Source: Nicotiana tabacum (Eukaryota; Streptophyta; Magnoliopsida; Solanales; Solanaceae). From it: 64,000 nucleotides of DNA. The stretch covers positions 38,234,758 through 38,298,757 of the forward strand of contig NC_134080.1 in assembly GCF_000715075.1 (NCBI RefSeq), in the 5' to 3' direction. The translations under genes were made by a program, and so were the position numbers. Below are positions 1 through 10,519 of this stretch, piece by piece. How positions within the stretch are numbered: the stretch's first letter is position 1; every line of letters starts with the position of its first letter. The notes below the pieces were generated by a model. It did no database searches and was not told the origin of the DNA. It saw only the letters and a list, made by a program, of their open reading frames with translations.

Positions 1-1202
1 ACAACAGATAACAACAGGACAAATCCCAGAGCAAGGTGCAACTATAGCCGATAGAACAAGTAGTAACAAAACAACAACAGCACACAGTGCAGTAGAAACA
101 ATGCTCCAAGACAAGACCAAGTCCAGGAGAACAAACAATGCAAACCAAACAATAGACTTAGTCGAGACTTGGAAGAAATCAAGATTGATTGAACAGGTTG
201 AACAAATGAAACCCAAACAACAGTAGGAAGAAACAGTTTCTGATTTTTTGTATGTTTTTCTCTATTCTGTATGTGTCTGTATATGCCTATTCTGTGATAT
301 CTCTCTGTATCTATGCTTTCTTAAACCCCTCAAAATCCAGTCTAATTTTTTTTCAGTCCCCAAATCTGTCTGAGTTCCCTCCTTTTTATAGCCTAACATC
401 ATCCCCTTTTAGTTTGTTAAACATATCAGAAACCCCCTTCCTTTCTTGCTATTTTTCCACTCAACATTTTAAAATATGAAAACCTCCCATGAGATTCCTG
501 ACAGCCCTTTTAATCAGCTTATTAAACTAAAAGCAGACATGGGCAGCAGGAATATAACCTGACAGCATATGCTGTCAAGTTATTTTAGACTCTAAAAGGG
601 CCTTTATGCACATGTTGTGCACAAGTGCACATGCCACCAATTCAGACTGCAACTACAAACCAAATCCTTAGATTTCTGATTCAAATTAACAACTATAAGT
701 AGCTATACTCGATCCTCAATTTGATTCAAACAATGTTCAGCAAGAACAGATCAAATTGTTATCATTCAAACAGCTGAAACTATTCGACGACACGTATCGA
801 ATCGACTATACTAACTATAACATATACAATTAACAGCCAAGGATTGGAATCAAACAGTATTGAGCAGGGGTTCAGATTGTACTGTCAAAACAAAGACGAC
901 CTTGGGAACTAATTAAATGACCAATTTCAAATTCAATCAACTATGCAGTTTACATAATACACACATTATTAGTGAATGAAGAAAGACTTGGCCATATACA
1001 GAGGTCCGGGCAAAGTGGACAACAATAGTTGATAAACATTCAAAACATAAATTAAACAAAACATTTGGACACCTAAATAGACATTCAAATACAACAGACA
1101 AAACGAACTGATAAAGAAAACAAAAATTACCTTAAAACTTTGAAAAATCAGAAAACCTTAGCTTGGATTTGAATAGATCTTTCTTGGGGTTGAACGGACT
1201 TT

Positions 1203-1236
1203 AAACGAAGTGTTCTCAACTGAGAACACTTCGATT
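1203..1236. repeat. LTR palindrome 1 (left copy)
   Basis: Inverted repeat with 16-base arms and a 2-base spacer; the right arm is TGAGAACACTTCGATT. The left arm carries one mismatch here, while the copy in the other LTR (19583-19616) is perfect. It lies downstream of the TATA box in the sense (minus) orientation, so an RNA starting there would contain it as a stable hairpin. Confidence 0.75.
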
Positions 1237-1674
1237 AAGGTCCATTAGACCCTAATCACTCGGCTCAAACGGACACAGACCGGGCATGAGGATTCCTAGG
1301 GTTCCTAGAGGGCAGATTTGGGTTTTGGGTTTCCTTGGTTAGATTCGGACCAAACCAAGCATGGTTTGGTCACGAGGGAGGTCCGAGGACTGTCTGGTGT
1401 GAAGCTGGGGTAGATCGGTGTAAGTCGAGGTCTGACTCGTATCTTCAAATGAAGATTCGAGAAGGTGGGAGGGGATTCGAGCTAAGTGGTTGGTGGATTT
1501 GGGTTCAGGGTGGTAAGGTGCATCTATGGTGTTAAGGTGGGGGTCACAGGCGTCCATGCCACCGGGATTAATGGTGAAGGGAAAGGGGGCGGCTAGGGTT
1601 TCGTGGGTTATGGCCTGTGGTGAGGATGAACTAAAGGCAGGGGTGTTTGGATAGGGGGTGGGGTATGAGTTTGG

Positions 1675-1683
1675 ATTTATATA
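1675..1683 (-). promoter_or_regulatory. Putative LTR TATA box (left copy)
   Basis: The minus strand reads TATATAAAT, a good TATA box, about 165 bases downstream (sense) of a GGCCGTTGATC palindrome. The same box is at 20047-20055 in the other LTR. It is the best candidate core promoter of the element; the start site is not known. Confidence 0.5.
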
Positions 1684-1840
1684 GTTAAAGATTGAATAGA
1701 TCCTGGCCGTCGGATGAGGTGAGATGAAAGGCCAGGATCTTTCAATTAGTGGGGAACGGTGTCGTTTCAAACGCCACGGGTTGGGTTGGGTTGGAGGTTG
1801 AACGGGTCGAGTCTGTATGCGGGTATGGGGATGTGATCTT

Positions 1841-1869
1841 GGCCGTTGATCATTCTGAGATCAACGGCC
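1841..1869. repeat. LTR palindrome 2 (left copy)
   Basis: Perfect 11-base arms GGCCGTTGATC / GATCAACGGCC around a 7-base spacer. Conserved at 20213-20241 in the right LTR. It sits upstream of the putative TATA box in the sense orientation, where a dimeric transcription factor site would be expected; no factor is assigned. Confidence 0.75.
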
Positions 1870-2161
1870 CAAATCAGACCAGATCAAAACTACGTCGTTT
1901 GGATGCCCCTAGGGTCAGCTGGTTTGGACCGGGCAAAACACAGGTTTTGGGCTTGATTTGGTTCAGTTTTGGGCCTGTTTTGTTTTGACTTGGACTGGCC
2001 TGATCCGAAAATCCTTCTCCTTTTCTCTTTTTTTTTTAATTTCTTAAATTAATTTGCCAGATAATACTATATAAAACATTGAACAACAATTATCACACAA
2101 TTAACATTTAATTACACTAACGTCACTTAATGACAAAAATAGAATAAAAGATGTATTTTTT

Positions 2162-2806
2162 ACACTAAAGATTTGACCGAATCTTTGCTTCAAAGATTTC
2201 CTACATATCCTGGGCTAAATAGGAATCAGGTCAATGTAGTTCGGGAAATTTTGGCAACTGGGACTACCATGGGATTGCAATGCTTGTTGTTACTGCTGTT
2301 GCTGTTGTCACCGTTGCTTTACTTACCGCCTTATTACAACCAAAGAAAAATTGAAACTGAACTAAATACTTATGCTTGTCACTTGCTAGTTACAAGATTC
2401 TTATCTATGATTCTTTTGCAACTTGATCTCGGGTCTTAGCTGATTTTGCTTGTAGACTTCGATCCGAATCTTGATGCTTGCAAGTTGTAGGTGCCTGTTT
2501 ATTTCTGCGACACTGAGTGAGACGGGAGTGGTAGAGCTCGGGGCCTTGATCGAAACTTGGAGCGATCCGCCCTTCATTTTTTCAAGCATCTCGGAACATC
2601 TTCTCTTTTTTTTTATTCTGGGTTGAGGCTCATCTCGTGGGTCTTCTCGATCCATGCGCCTCGAGGTCAGACCTGCAGGGAAAAACAAAGGAACGAAATT
2701 TTCTGCCCCAGTTTCACTAGGAAAATTTCGTGAGTTATTTGCCAGAAAAGTTCATAGAATTGATGAAGGAATTGGATCAACGATATTCCCACAAGGTAAG
2801 AATACT
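2162..2806 (-). other. Ogre 3' non-coding region, proximal to 3' LTR
   Basis: No convincing coding sequence. It contains hairpin motif D (2201-2239). No polypurine tract is visible next to the 2161 junction: the minus strand ends in AAATCTTTAG there. This supports the view that the LTR/internal junction is not the original one. The remainder is ordinary, with a T tract near 2608. Confidence 0.6.
2201..2239 (-). other. Ogre hairpin motif, copy D
   Basis: On the minus strand: outer arm CTACAT, then GATTCCT, a loop, AGGATA and outer arm ATGTAG. It matches the other three copies (5585-5617, 13352-13391, 15734-15772) except that both outer arms carry a matching change (CTACGT to CTACAT and ACGTAG to ATGTAG), which keeps pairing. 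Confidence 0.7.
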
Positions 2807-4168
2807 CAGCTTAGGGTTGGAGCCCTAAGGCTGGCAGAATGGAAATAGTTCAGTTCAGGGTTGGAGCCCTAATGCTGGCAGAATAGAAATAGGTCAGTTC
2901 AGGGTTGGAGCCCTAATGCTGACTGGCTGGGGAGAAGCTCAGTTTAGAGTTGAAACTCTAATGCTGACCAACTGGGGAAAAATTCAGTTTAGGGTTGGGG
3001 TCCTAATGCTGATTAAGGAAAAGTTCAGTTTAGGGTTTAAAATCCTAATCCTGACTAAAGGAAAAGTTTAGTTTAGGGTTTAAAACCCTAATGCTGACTA
3101 AAGGAAAAGTTCAGTTTAGGGTTTAAAACCCTAATGCTGACTAAAGGAAAAGTTCAGTTTAGGGTTTAAAACCCTAATGCTGACTAAAGAAAAAAGTTCA
3201 GTCCAGGGTTTAAAACCCTAATGCTGACTAAAGGAAAGAGTTCAGTTTAGGGTTTAAAACCTTAATGCTGACTAAAGGGAAGAAGTTCAGTTTAGGGTTT
3301 AAAACCCTAGTGCTGACTAAAGGGAAGAAGTTCAGTTTAGGGTTTAAAACCCTAATGCTGACTAAAGGGAAAAGAGTTCAGTTTAGGGTTTAAAACCCCA
3401 ATGCTGACTAAAGAAAAAGTTCAGTTTAGGGTTTAAAACCCCAATGCTGACTAAAGAAAAAGTTCAGTTTAGGGTTTAAAACCCTAATGCTGACTAAAGG
3501 GAAAAGTTCAGTTTAGGGTTTAAAACCCTAATGTTGACTAAAGGGAAAAGTTTAGTTTAGGGTTTAAAACCCTAATGCTGACTAGAGGGAAAAGTTCAGT
3601 TTAGGGTTTAAAACCCTAATGCTGACTAAAGGAAAAGTTCAGTTTAGGGTTTAAAACCCTAATGCTGACTAGAGGGAAAAGTTCAGTTTAGGGTTTAAAA
3701 CCCTAATGCTGACTAAAGGAAAAAGTTCAGTTTAGGGTTTAAAACCCTAATACTGACTAAGTGGAAAAATTTCAGTTTAGGGTTTAAAACCCTAATGCTG
3801 ACTAAAGGGGAAAGTTCAGTTTAGGGTTTAAAACCCTAATGCTGACTAAAGGGAAAAGTTCAGTTTAGGGTTTAAAACCCTAATGCTGACTAGAGGGAAA
3901 AGTTCAGTTTAGGGTATAAAATCCTAATGCTGACTAAAGGAAAAGTTCAGTTTAGGGTTTAAAACCCTAATGCTGACTGAATGGGAAAGTTCAGTTTAGG
4001 GTTTAAAAACCCTAATGCTGACTAAGAGGAAAAAGTTCAGTTTAGGGTTTAAAACCCTAAAGCTGACTAAATGGGAAAGTTCAGTTTAGGGTTTAAAACC
4101 CTAATGCTGACTAGAGAAAAAAGTTCAGTTTAGGGTTTAAAACCCTAATGTTGACTAAAGGGAAAAAT
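2807..4168. repeat. 31-unit tandem array of paired teloboxes in Ogre 3' region
   Basis: 31 units of about 43-46 bp run head to tail, counted by eye. The core is TTAGGGTTTAAAACCCTAA, an inverted pair of the plant telomere-like telobox (AAACCCTAA on each strand), followed by TGCTGACTAAAGGGAAAAGT. At least 18 units have a perfect core. The first five units, nearest the LTR, are the most diverged, so homogenisation is strongest in the middle. Tandem repeats in the 3' untranslated region are a known Ogre feature and a known source of plant satellites. Confidence 0.95.
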
Positions 4169-4599
4169 TCGAGGATACTAACTGGCCGGTTTTTTTTTGA
4201 ATTTTCTTGTTCTAGTAAGAGATAAAAGAGAATTTCGTGGAAACCTAACTTTCTTGTGGATTCCTTATTACCGAACTGTTTCTTGTACTCATGTACCTTC
4301 TTCTTTGGGTGACACCCGCTTCTTGCACGGTCGTCTTGTATTATACCTGTTTTAACTTCTCAAACAAAAAACAATTGTTAGTTCGGAAATGGCGGTTGGT
4401 TCGGTGACCTTGATTGTTCCAGTTGCTTTGTTGCGTCCTTATTTCTGTTGAGAAGTCCTTCCATTGATTGGATTCAAATGGCGAAACCCTTTTGGACTGC
4501 TCAGGCTTGTATTTCCCAAATTCTGTGATGATTTGCATTGTAAGGCTCCTTTTTTGTGTCCCATTTTGCTTGGGGATTCTCAACGGGGATTTTAATTAG

Positions 4600-4800
4600 G
4601 AGACTCTATGGGGATTTGTACAAGGCGGTCTTGCCGGGGAGTTGTTGCAAAGCGGACTTGCCGGGATTTGTTGGGAAAGTTCGCTGGGGAATTTTACAAA
4701 GGGATGGCGCTGTGGGGGATTTGTACAAGGGAAGTTCTGTGGGGATTTGTACAGGGGAAGTTCTGTGGGGATTTGTACAAGGCGGACTTGCTGGGGAAAT
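4600..4800. repeat. Minor degenerate tandem repeat
   Basis: About seven imperfect units of roughly 25-35 bp built on GGGGATTTGTACAAGG and GACTTGCCGGGG. Unit length is irregular. This is a second, unrelated repeat in the same 3' region as the telobox array. Confidence 0.6.
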
Positions 4801-5584
4801 TTCTCTCCCTTTTTTTTTTTACTTTAAATGTAGTCGAACATCATGATTCATCAGGTTTGCCCAAACATGCCAACGAAACAAGGTATTTTCCTTCAAAACG
4901 GAATTCCGTGAAACCAAACCTGCCACCTGTCCTTTCCGGTATATCTGGAAACTTAGGGTTAAAAATGAAAGGGATTTGAAGAAAAGCAAAGAAAGGAGAA
5001 AGCAAACTTCAGAAAAGAAGTGTCCCTTTCGGGACGAAAAAGACTTATCTGAGGAAAACAATGCTGACTTTAAATGGACATGACATGCTCTTTGGACTGG
5101 ACGCCTGACCTTCAATGAACTTGCATTTCCTCCCGAACCAAAATGGGTTTGTGTTTCAAACTGGTGGAACTTTGCCGAGACTTCCTGGGGTGGAGTCATC
5201 TTTTCGGCCAACAGCGCCCTTTGTGGGTTTTCGCTAGTTGACCTCTCTCGTTTCCCTCATTGTTGTCGCTTGATAGCACTCTTTACGAGTTTTTACTACA
5301 CAAGCTCTCTCTTTTTAATTTCTCTACTCCCGTCGCCTCGAGGTGCCCGGAGGTTTTCACCGACGAGACTCTCTCATTTTATTTCTCTCAATTTACAGTG
5401 TACCGGTCTCTATTCGTGACGTTTTTTGTCTTCCCGTTACCTTTGGTAATTGATCTGAAAGGCTTGTGCTTGGCAAAGAAAAGTAGATGATACTAACTTC
5501 TAAACCGCTTGACGTGCCCCGGTTTCAATTTCAGGGTAAATGGGATTTTATTGTTGGTGTGACTGAACCTCAGGGAGAGGCTAC

Positions 5585-5617
5585 CTACGTATCCTTTCGG
5601 AATCAAGTCAAACGTAG
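5585..5617 (-). other. Ogre hairpin motif, copy C
   Basis: Minus strand: CTACGT, spacer, TTCC-GAAA-GGA, then ACGTAG. The inner stem closes on a GAAA sequence, a GNRA-type tetraloop if transcribed. It lies about 170 bases downstream (sense) of the integrase stop codon. Confidence 0.7.
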
Positions 5618-5789
5618 TTCAGGCCTCGATCAATGTTTTGTTTTGTTTGTTTTTTTTTGTTTTTGTTTTTGCTTTTTTCTCTTTTTTTTTCTTTTTTTTT
5701 TGTAACCGGCTCAAAGGCTTGTAGAGAGAGTTGATAATGGGAATAAAACCTTCAGCATTTCAAATGTGTCAGGACCGCTGGGGCGTCAC

Positions 5790-7040
5790 TCAGACATAGT
5801 ATCTTTTGACTGCGTCTGCATTCACTGCTGTTTCGGGATCATTTCCTTCAATGTCACCTAGGTACAATGCTCCTCTCGGCAATATCTTCCTGATGATGTA
5901 TGGGCCTTTCCAGTTTGGAGCAAATTTCCCTTTTGCTTCCTGGTGATGTGGCAGAATGCGCCTCAGTACCAGTTGACCTACTTCGAAATTCCTAGGTCTG
6001 ACTTTCTTGTTGTAAGCACGGGCCATTCTTCGTTGGTACAACTATCCGTGACAAACCGCGGCTATTCGTTTCTCATCAATCAAAGTCAACTGCTCCAATC
6101 GAGTCTTAACCCATTCGTTGTCCTCGATTTCTGCTTCAACAATGGTTCGAAGCGAAGGGATTTCTACTTCCGCTGGTATCACAGCCTCGGTCCCATAAAC
6201 CAAAAGATAAGGAGTTGCTCCTACTGACGTGCGTACCGTAGTGCGATACCCCAATAATGCAAATGGTAACTGCTCATGCCACTGTCGGGAACTCTGGATC
6301 GTTTTCCTCAAAATCTTCTTGATATTTTTGTTTGCCGCTTCTACAGCGCCATTGGCCTTGGGCCGATAAAGAGTAGAATTCCTATGCGTTATTTTGAATT
6401 GCTCGCACACATCTCCCATCAAGTGACCATTCAGGTTCGCTGCGTTATCTGTGATGATAGTTGCAGGGATACCGAAGCGACAGATAAGATTCGAATGTAC
6501 AAAATCCACTACAGCTTTTTTGGTGACCGACTTGAGAGTGACAGCTTCTACCCATTTTGTGAAGTAGTCAATGGCAACCAGTATAAATCTATGTCCATTT
6601 GAGGCCTTCGGCTCGATCGGACCAATGACGTCCATGCCCCAAGCAACAAACGGCCAAGGTGCAGACATGGGATGCAACTCCGTGGGAGGTGCATGAATCA
6701 AATCACCGTGCACCTGACACTGATGACACTTCAGAACGAAGCTAAAGCAATCCTTTTCCATGGTTATCCAGTAATAACCTGCTCGAAGGATTTTTTTTGC
6801 CAAGACATACCCGTTCATGTGAGATTCGCACACACCTGCATGTACTTCGTGCATGATCTTTCTTGCCTCCTCGGCGTCGACACATCTTAGTAGATTGAGG
6901 TCCGGGGTCCTCTTGTACAACAATTCACCGCTCAGAAAGAAACCACTTGCATGCTGCCTAATGGTTCTCTTTTGATCTCCAGTAGCATGCTCGGGGTATT
7001 CTTGCATCTTCAGGAACCTCTTGATGTCATGGTACCAAGG
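5790..7040 (-). pseudogene. Ogre integrase
   Basis: Ty3/gypsy integrase that would insert the cDNA into nuclear DNA. An N-terminal zinc-binding region is visible (a His pair followed by CHQC). The catalytic core has the D,D,E signature: Asp in WGMDVIGP, Asp in ITDNAANLN and Glu in NGAVEAANK. The C-terminal part (5790-6041) resembles the conserved LxxxLPRGALYL-type tail. It is broken by TAG at 7041-7043, which severs it from the RNase H region, and TAG at 6042-6044, which separates the C-terminal domain. Both are likely old CAG codons because the frame continues unchanged on either side. No chromodomain is seen, as expected for the Tat lineage. Confidence 0.9.
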
Positions 7041-9243
7041 CTACGTATTTGATCCTGCCTCGATTACGTTGCAATAACCGTGTCTTTCCCTGATTTGGAT
7101 TTCCAAAGGATCGACGTGGGCGTTGCCCGGGTAGGGTAGCATTGAAGCCAGAGTAGCAAGCGCATCTGCTAGTTCATTGTGACACCTCGGGATATACCTG
7201 AACTCTATTGATTTAAAACGCTTGCTGAGGTCCTCCACGTGCTGTCGGTAAGGGATAAGCTTGACATCCCGAGTTTCCCATTCACCTTGGGCTTGCCGGA
7301 TAATCAGGTCAGAATCTCCCATGATCAGTAAGTCTTCGACATCCTGATCGATCGCCATATGCATGCCCATGATGCAGGCTTCATACTCAGCTGTATTGTT
7401 TGTGCAAAAGAAACGCAGTCTAGCTGTGGCTGGATAATGCTGACCGGAAGGCGAAATCAAAATTGCCCCGATCCCTACACCTTTGGCATTCACGGCTCCA
7501 TCAAAGAACATCTTCCAAATATGAGCGTCCTCCGAGACCACTTCTACGGTGTTTATTTCTTCATCTGGAAAATAGGTATTCAATGGCTGGTATTCCTCAT
7601 CGACTGGATTTTCGGCCAAATGATCTGCTAGCGCCTGGGCTTTCATTGTTGTGCGAGTGACATTGACTATGTCGAATTCAGTAAGCAAGATTTGCCACTT
7701 GGCCAGTCTTCCAGTAGGCATTGGTTTCTGAAATATATACTTCAAAGGATCCAACCTGCTTATGAGGAAAGTAGTGTGAGCTTGGAGATAATGTCTCAGT
7801 TTCTGAGCCACCCACGTTAAAGCGCAACACGTTCTTTCCAACAGAGTATACTTGGCCTCGTAGCCGGTGAACTTCTTGCTCAAGTAGTAGATTGCTTGCT
7901 CCTTCTTTCCGGTTATGTCATGTTGCCCGAGGACGCAACCGAAAGAGTTTTCCAAGACTGTCAGATACAAGAACAGTGGTCTCCTTGGCTCTGGCGGGAC
8001 CAAAACTGGGGGGTTTGAAAGATATTCTTTGACTTTGTCAAAAGCTTCCTGACATTCAGCCGTCCATTTGATCGCCGCATCTTTCCTCAACAGCTTAAAT
8101 ATGGGCTCACACGTGCTTGTCAGCTGGGCAATAAATCGACTGATATAGTTTAATCTGCCCAACAAACTCATCACGTCTTTCTTCGTTCTTGGGGGAGGTA
8201 GATCCCTGATAGATTTTATCTTTGTTGGATCTAATTCGATACTTCTCCTGCTCACTATGAAGCCCAAAATCTTGCCCGACGGAACTCCGAAAGCACATTT
8301 GGCTGGGTTCAGCTTCAAGTCATACTTCCTCAGTCTCTCAAAGAACTTTCTCAAGTCTTGGATGTGATTATCCTGCGTCCTGGACTTGACTATCACGTCG
8401 TCCACGTACACCTCTATTTTTTGATGCATCATGTCATGAAAAATGGCAGTCATGGCCCTCATGTAAGTAGCCCCAGCATTCTTCAGACCAAATGGCATGA
8501 CTCGATAACAGTAGGTGCCCTAAGGTGTGGTGAAGGCAGTTTTCTCGGCGTCTTCTTCATCCATCAATACCTGATGATACCCAGCGTAACAATCTATGAA
8601 AGACTGTATCTCGTGTTTGGCGCAATTATCAACGAGGATATGGATGTTGGGTAGTGGGAAATTATCTTTGGGACTTGCTCTATTCAAATCTCGGTAATCT
8701 ACACATACCCGAGTTTTCCCGTCCTTTTTTGGTACTGGAACCACATTTGCCAACCATGTTGTATACTGGACTACCCGAATCACTCCCGTTTTCAGTTGTT
8801 TGGTGATCTCCTCTTTAATCTTGTCACTGACCTCAGTTTTGAACTTTCGTTGCTTTTGTTGAACTGGAGGACAATCAGGGTGAATTGGCAATTTATGAAC
8901 CACTAGATCGATACCTAATCCCGGCATGTCATCGTATGACCAAGCAAACACATCTTTAAATTCAAAAAGAAGTTGAATTATCGCGTATCGCGTTTTCTTG
9001 TCCATGTGAATGCTTATTTTGGTCTCCCGGATTTCTTCAGGAGTTCCTAAATTAACCGGTTCGGTGTCATTTAGATTTGGCTTAGGTTTGTTCTCAAAAT
9101 ATTCCAACTCTCGGTTTATTTCCCTAAAAGCCTCTTCTTCATCATATTCTGGTTCTGGGTTCATTATTTCACAGTTAAATAGCTCATTGTGATCTGGGCG
9201 TGAAGTCCGCAAGCATGTCATGTTTAAAGCCGCATTATTATAA
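7041..9243 (-). pseudogene. Ogre reverse transcriptase, RNase H and second (archaeal-type) RNase H
   Basis: Second exon of pol. The RT shows VCVDYRDLN, SFIDCYAGYHQ, MPFGLKNAGATY and the YVDD active site. It is followed by a Ty3/gypsy RNase H (SFGCVLGQ, ERTCCAL) and then a second RNase H of the archaeal type (FFDGA near 7510, NNTAEYEA, GDSDL, ADALATLAS). The dual RNase H is diagnostic of the Tat lineage. A TAG at 8520-8522 falls just before the YRVMPFGLKN block and splits the RT; the frame is the same on both sides, so this is a nonsense change, not a frameshift. The exon starts after a predicted acceptor at 9244, not at an ATG. Confidence 0.92.
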
Positions 9244-9456
9244 CTGAAAGAAAAAGATAAAGGAAAAAATAACAAAATCAGAACAAAGGAAAAATGGAAA
9301 AACAACGATGATTTTTTTTCATTTTTCTTCTTGAAATTTGGAAGACAACAATGTTTACAAACTCAGGAATTCGAAACAACAATTAAAAGAAGAAAAGATC
9401 CAAGTTATATCCTGGAGATAACTTGGGATGCAGGAAAGGTGGCAAGACAGGTCTAC
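9244..9456 (-). other. Predicted Ogre intron between protease and RT
   Basis: Minus-strand donor GG|GTAGAC at 9456 and acceptor TTTTTCTTTCAG| at 9244, with a strong pyrimidine tract. Length is 213 bp. Splicing removes the stop codon at 9453-9455 and fuses the protease frame to the RT frame exactly in phase. An intron at this position is an established feature of Ogre elements; the precise sites are my prediction. Confidence 0.75.
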
Positions 9457-10519
9457 CCGGACTTCCGCTTAGTCGGGAATAGCGTGGCCTCCCAGTTTCG
9501 GAGTTTGGCGTTTTGCCCCATATATAGTATTTCGGCAGTGCTGGTGCCTTCTCCTGGTTGAACCATGTGAGCCTCGTAGAGCATTTCTCTCATTGCCCCA
9601 CATATCTCCTCGATTTCCGCAGCCGTGAAGACCTCATTGTCTTCTTCTTCGATATATCTCGGTCTGACGAAGGTTTAATATAAATCGGGCAGGGGCCGAG
9701 GCAGTTTCCACCCCCCATTCTTCCTCTTCTTTGCCCATTCTTCATCTTCCGGGATGGGTTGGAATCCTATCCCAAAAAGTTTTTCGGCGGAAGGCAGGGT
9801 GATGGGTTTCGTTATTCCCTGTAATGTCTGTCTGAGCCCTTTCCCTGGCCTGAATCTGTGCCGGATCATCTCTTTAGCTACCATAACCGAGGTGTTAGAC
9901 AAGAAGGGTTGGGGGCAAGGTTTTCCCTCTTCATGCTGCTCTGCTAACACAATCTCGAAAGCTTGATAGACCGTGTGTTCGCTCCCTTCTCTTGGTTCAA
10001 GATATGGGATAGATGGGTCCCGATAAATAGCATGCTCGTCTTCTCCATGGACCACGATCTCTCGGTCTTCGTACTCAAACTTCACCACCTGATGAAGAGT
10101 GGAAGGAACAGCTCCTGCCGCATGAATCCAAGGTCTGCCGAGGAGGAAATTGTAGGACGTATCCATGTCAAGCACTTGGAAAGTTACCTCAAACTCTACT
10201 GGCCCTATGGTCAAAACCAAGTTTACTTCTCCAAGGGTGTCTCTCTTGATGCCGTCAAAAGCCCTCACGCAGACATTATTGGGGCGGATTCTTTCGGTCC
10301 CAATTTCCATTCTCTGTAGTGTGGAGAGCGTACAAATGTCAACACCTGAACCCCCATCCAACATTACCCGCTTGACGTAGTAGCCTTCGCATTTAACTGT
10401 TAGATGCAGGGCTTTGTTGTGTGTCGCTCCCTCTAGGGGTAGATCGTTCTTGCTGAAAGAGACTTGGTTGATGGCAAAGAACCTCTCCGTCATCCGTTCC
10501 AATTGTTCAACTGAGGTTT
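9457..10519 (-). pseudogene. Ogre aspartic protease with G-patch-like region
   Basis: The retropepsin-type protease would mature the polyprotein. The active-site motif is LDGGSGVDI (Asp-Gly-Gly-Ser-Gly, a common variant of DSGS in plant gypsy elements), and the partner motif FLLGRPWIHAAGA follows about 85 residues later. Downstream is a glycine-rich block (RFRPGKGLRQTLQGI) resembling a G-patch, an RNA-binding module seen in several retroelement proteases. TAA at 9675-9677 (probably an old CAA) cuts the C-terminal tail. The same frame then runs on to the intron donor at 9456. The upstream link to gag is lost to a one-base frameshift near 10520-10540. Confidence 0.85.

Larger units (their letters stand above)
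1..2161 (-). repeat. Ogre-like 3' LTR, partial
   Basis: Aligns almost base for base with 18380-20526, with a few short indels (for example around 1437-1452 and the T tract near 2030). The window begins inside the LTR. Homology stops at 2161, where the sequence passes directly into element-internal DNA, while the right-hand copy continues to 22742. Either this LTR lost its sense-strand 5' portion in a deletion, or the true LTR is shorter than the right-hand copy suggests. Two conserved palindromes and a TATA box are annotated separately. Confidence 0.85.
4169..5789 (-). other. Ogre 3' non-coding region between array and integrase
   Basis: No supported gene. It holds a short degenerate repeat at about 4600-4800, hairpin motif C (5585-5617) and a T-rich low-complexity tract at about 5637-5702. 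Small open frames here have no recognisable domain and look random. Confidence 0.6.

Noticed and set aside
1339..1770. 143-codon open frame inside the Ogre LTR, also in the other LTR (19750-20142)
   Set aside because: It starts upstream of the putative TATA box, differs by a frame-altering indel between the two LTRs, and has a simple Ser/Pro/Asn-rich composition without a domain.
2807..4168. Interstitial telomere tract
   Set aside because: The TTTAGGG motif is not in head-to-tail runs; it occurs once per strand per 44-bp unit, inside a retroelement 3' region.
2807..4168. CRISPR-like array of repeats and spacers
   Set aside because: Repeats and spacers are both conserved, units are contiguous, and the genome is a plant's.
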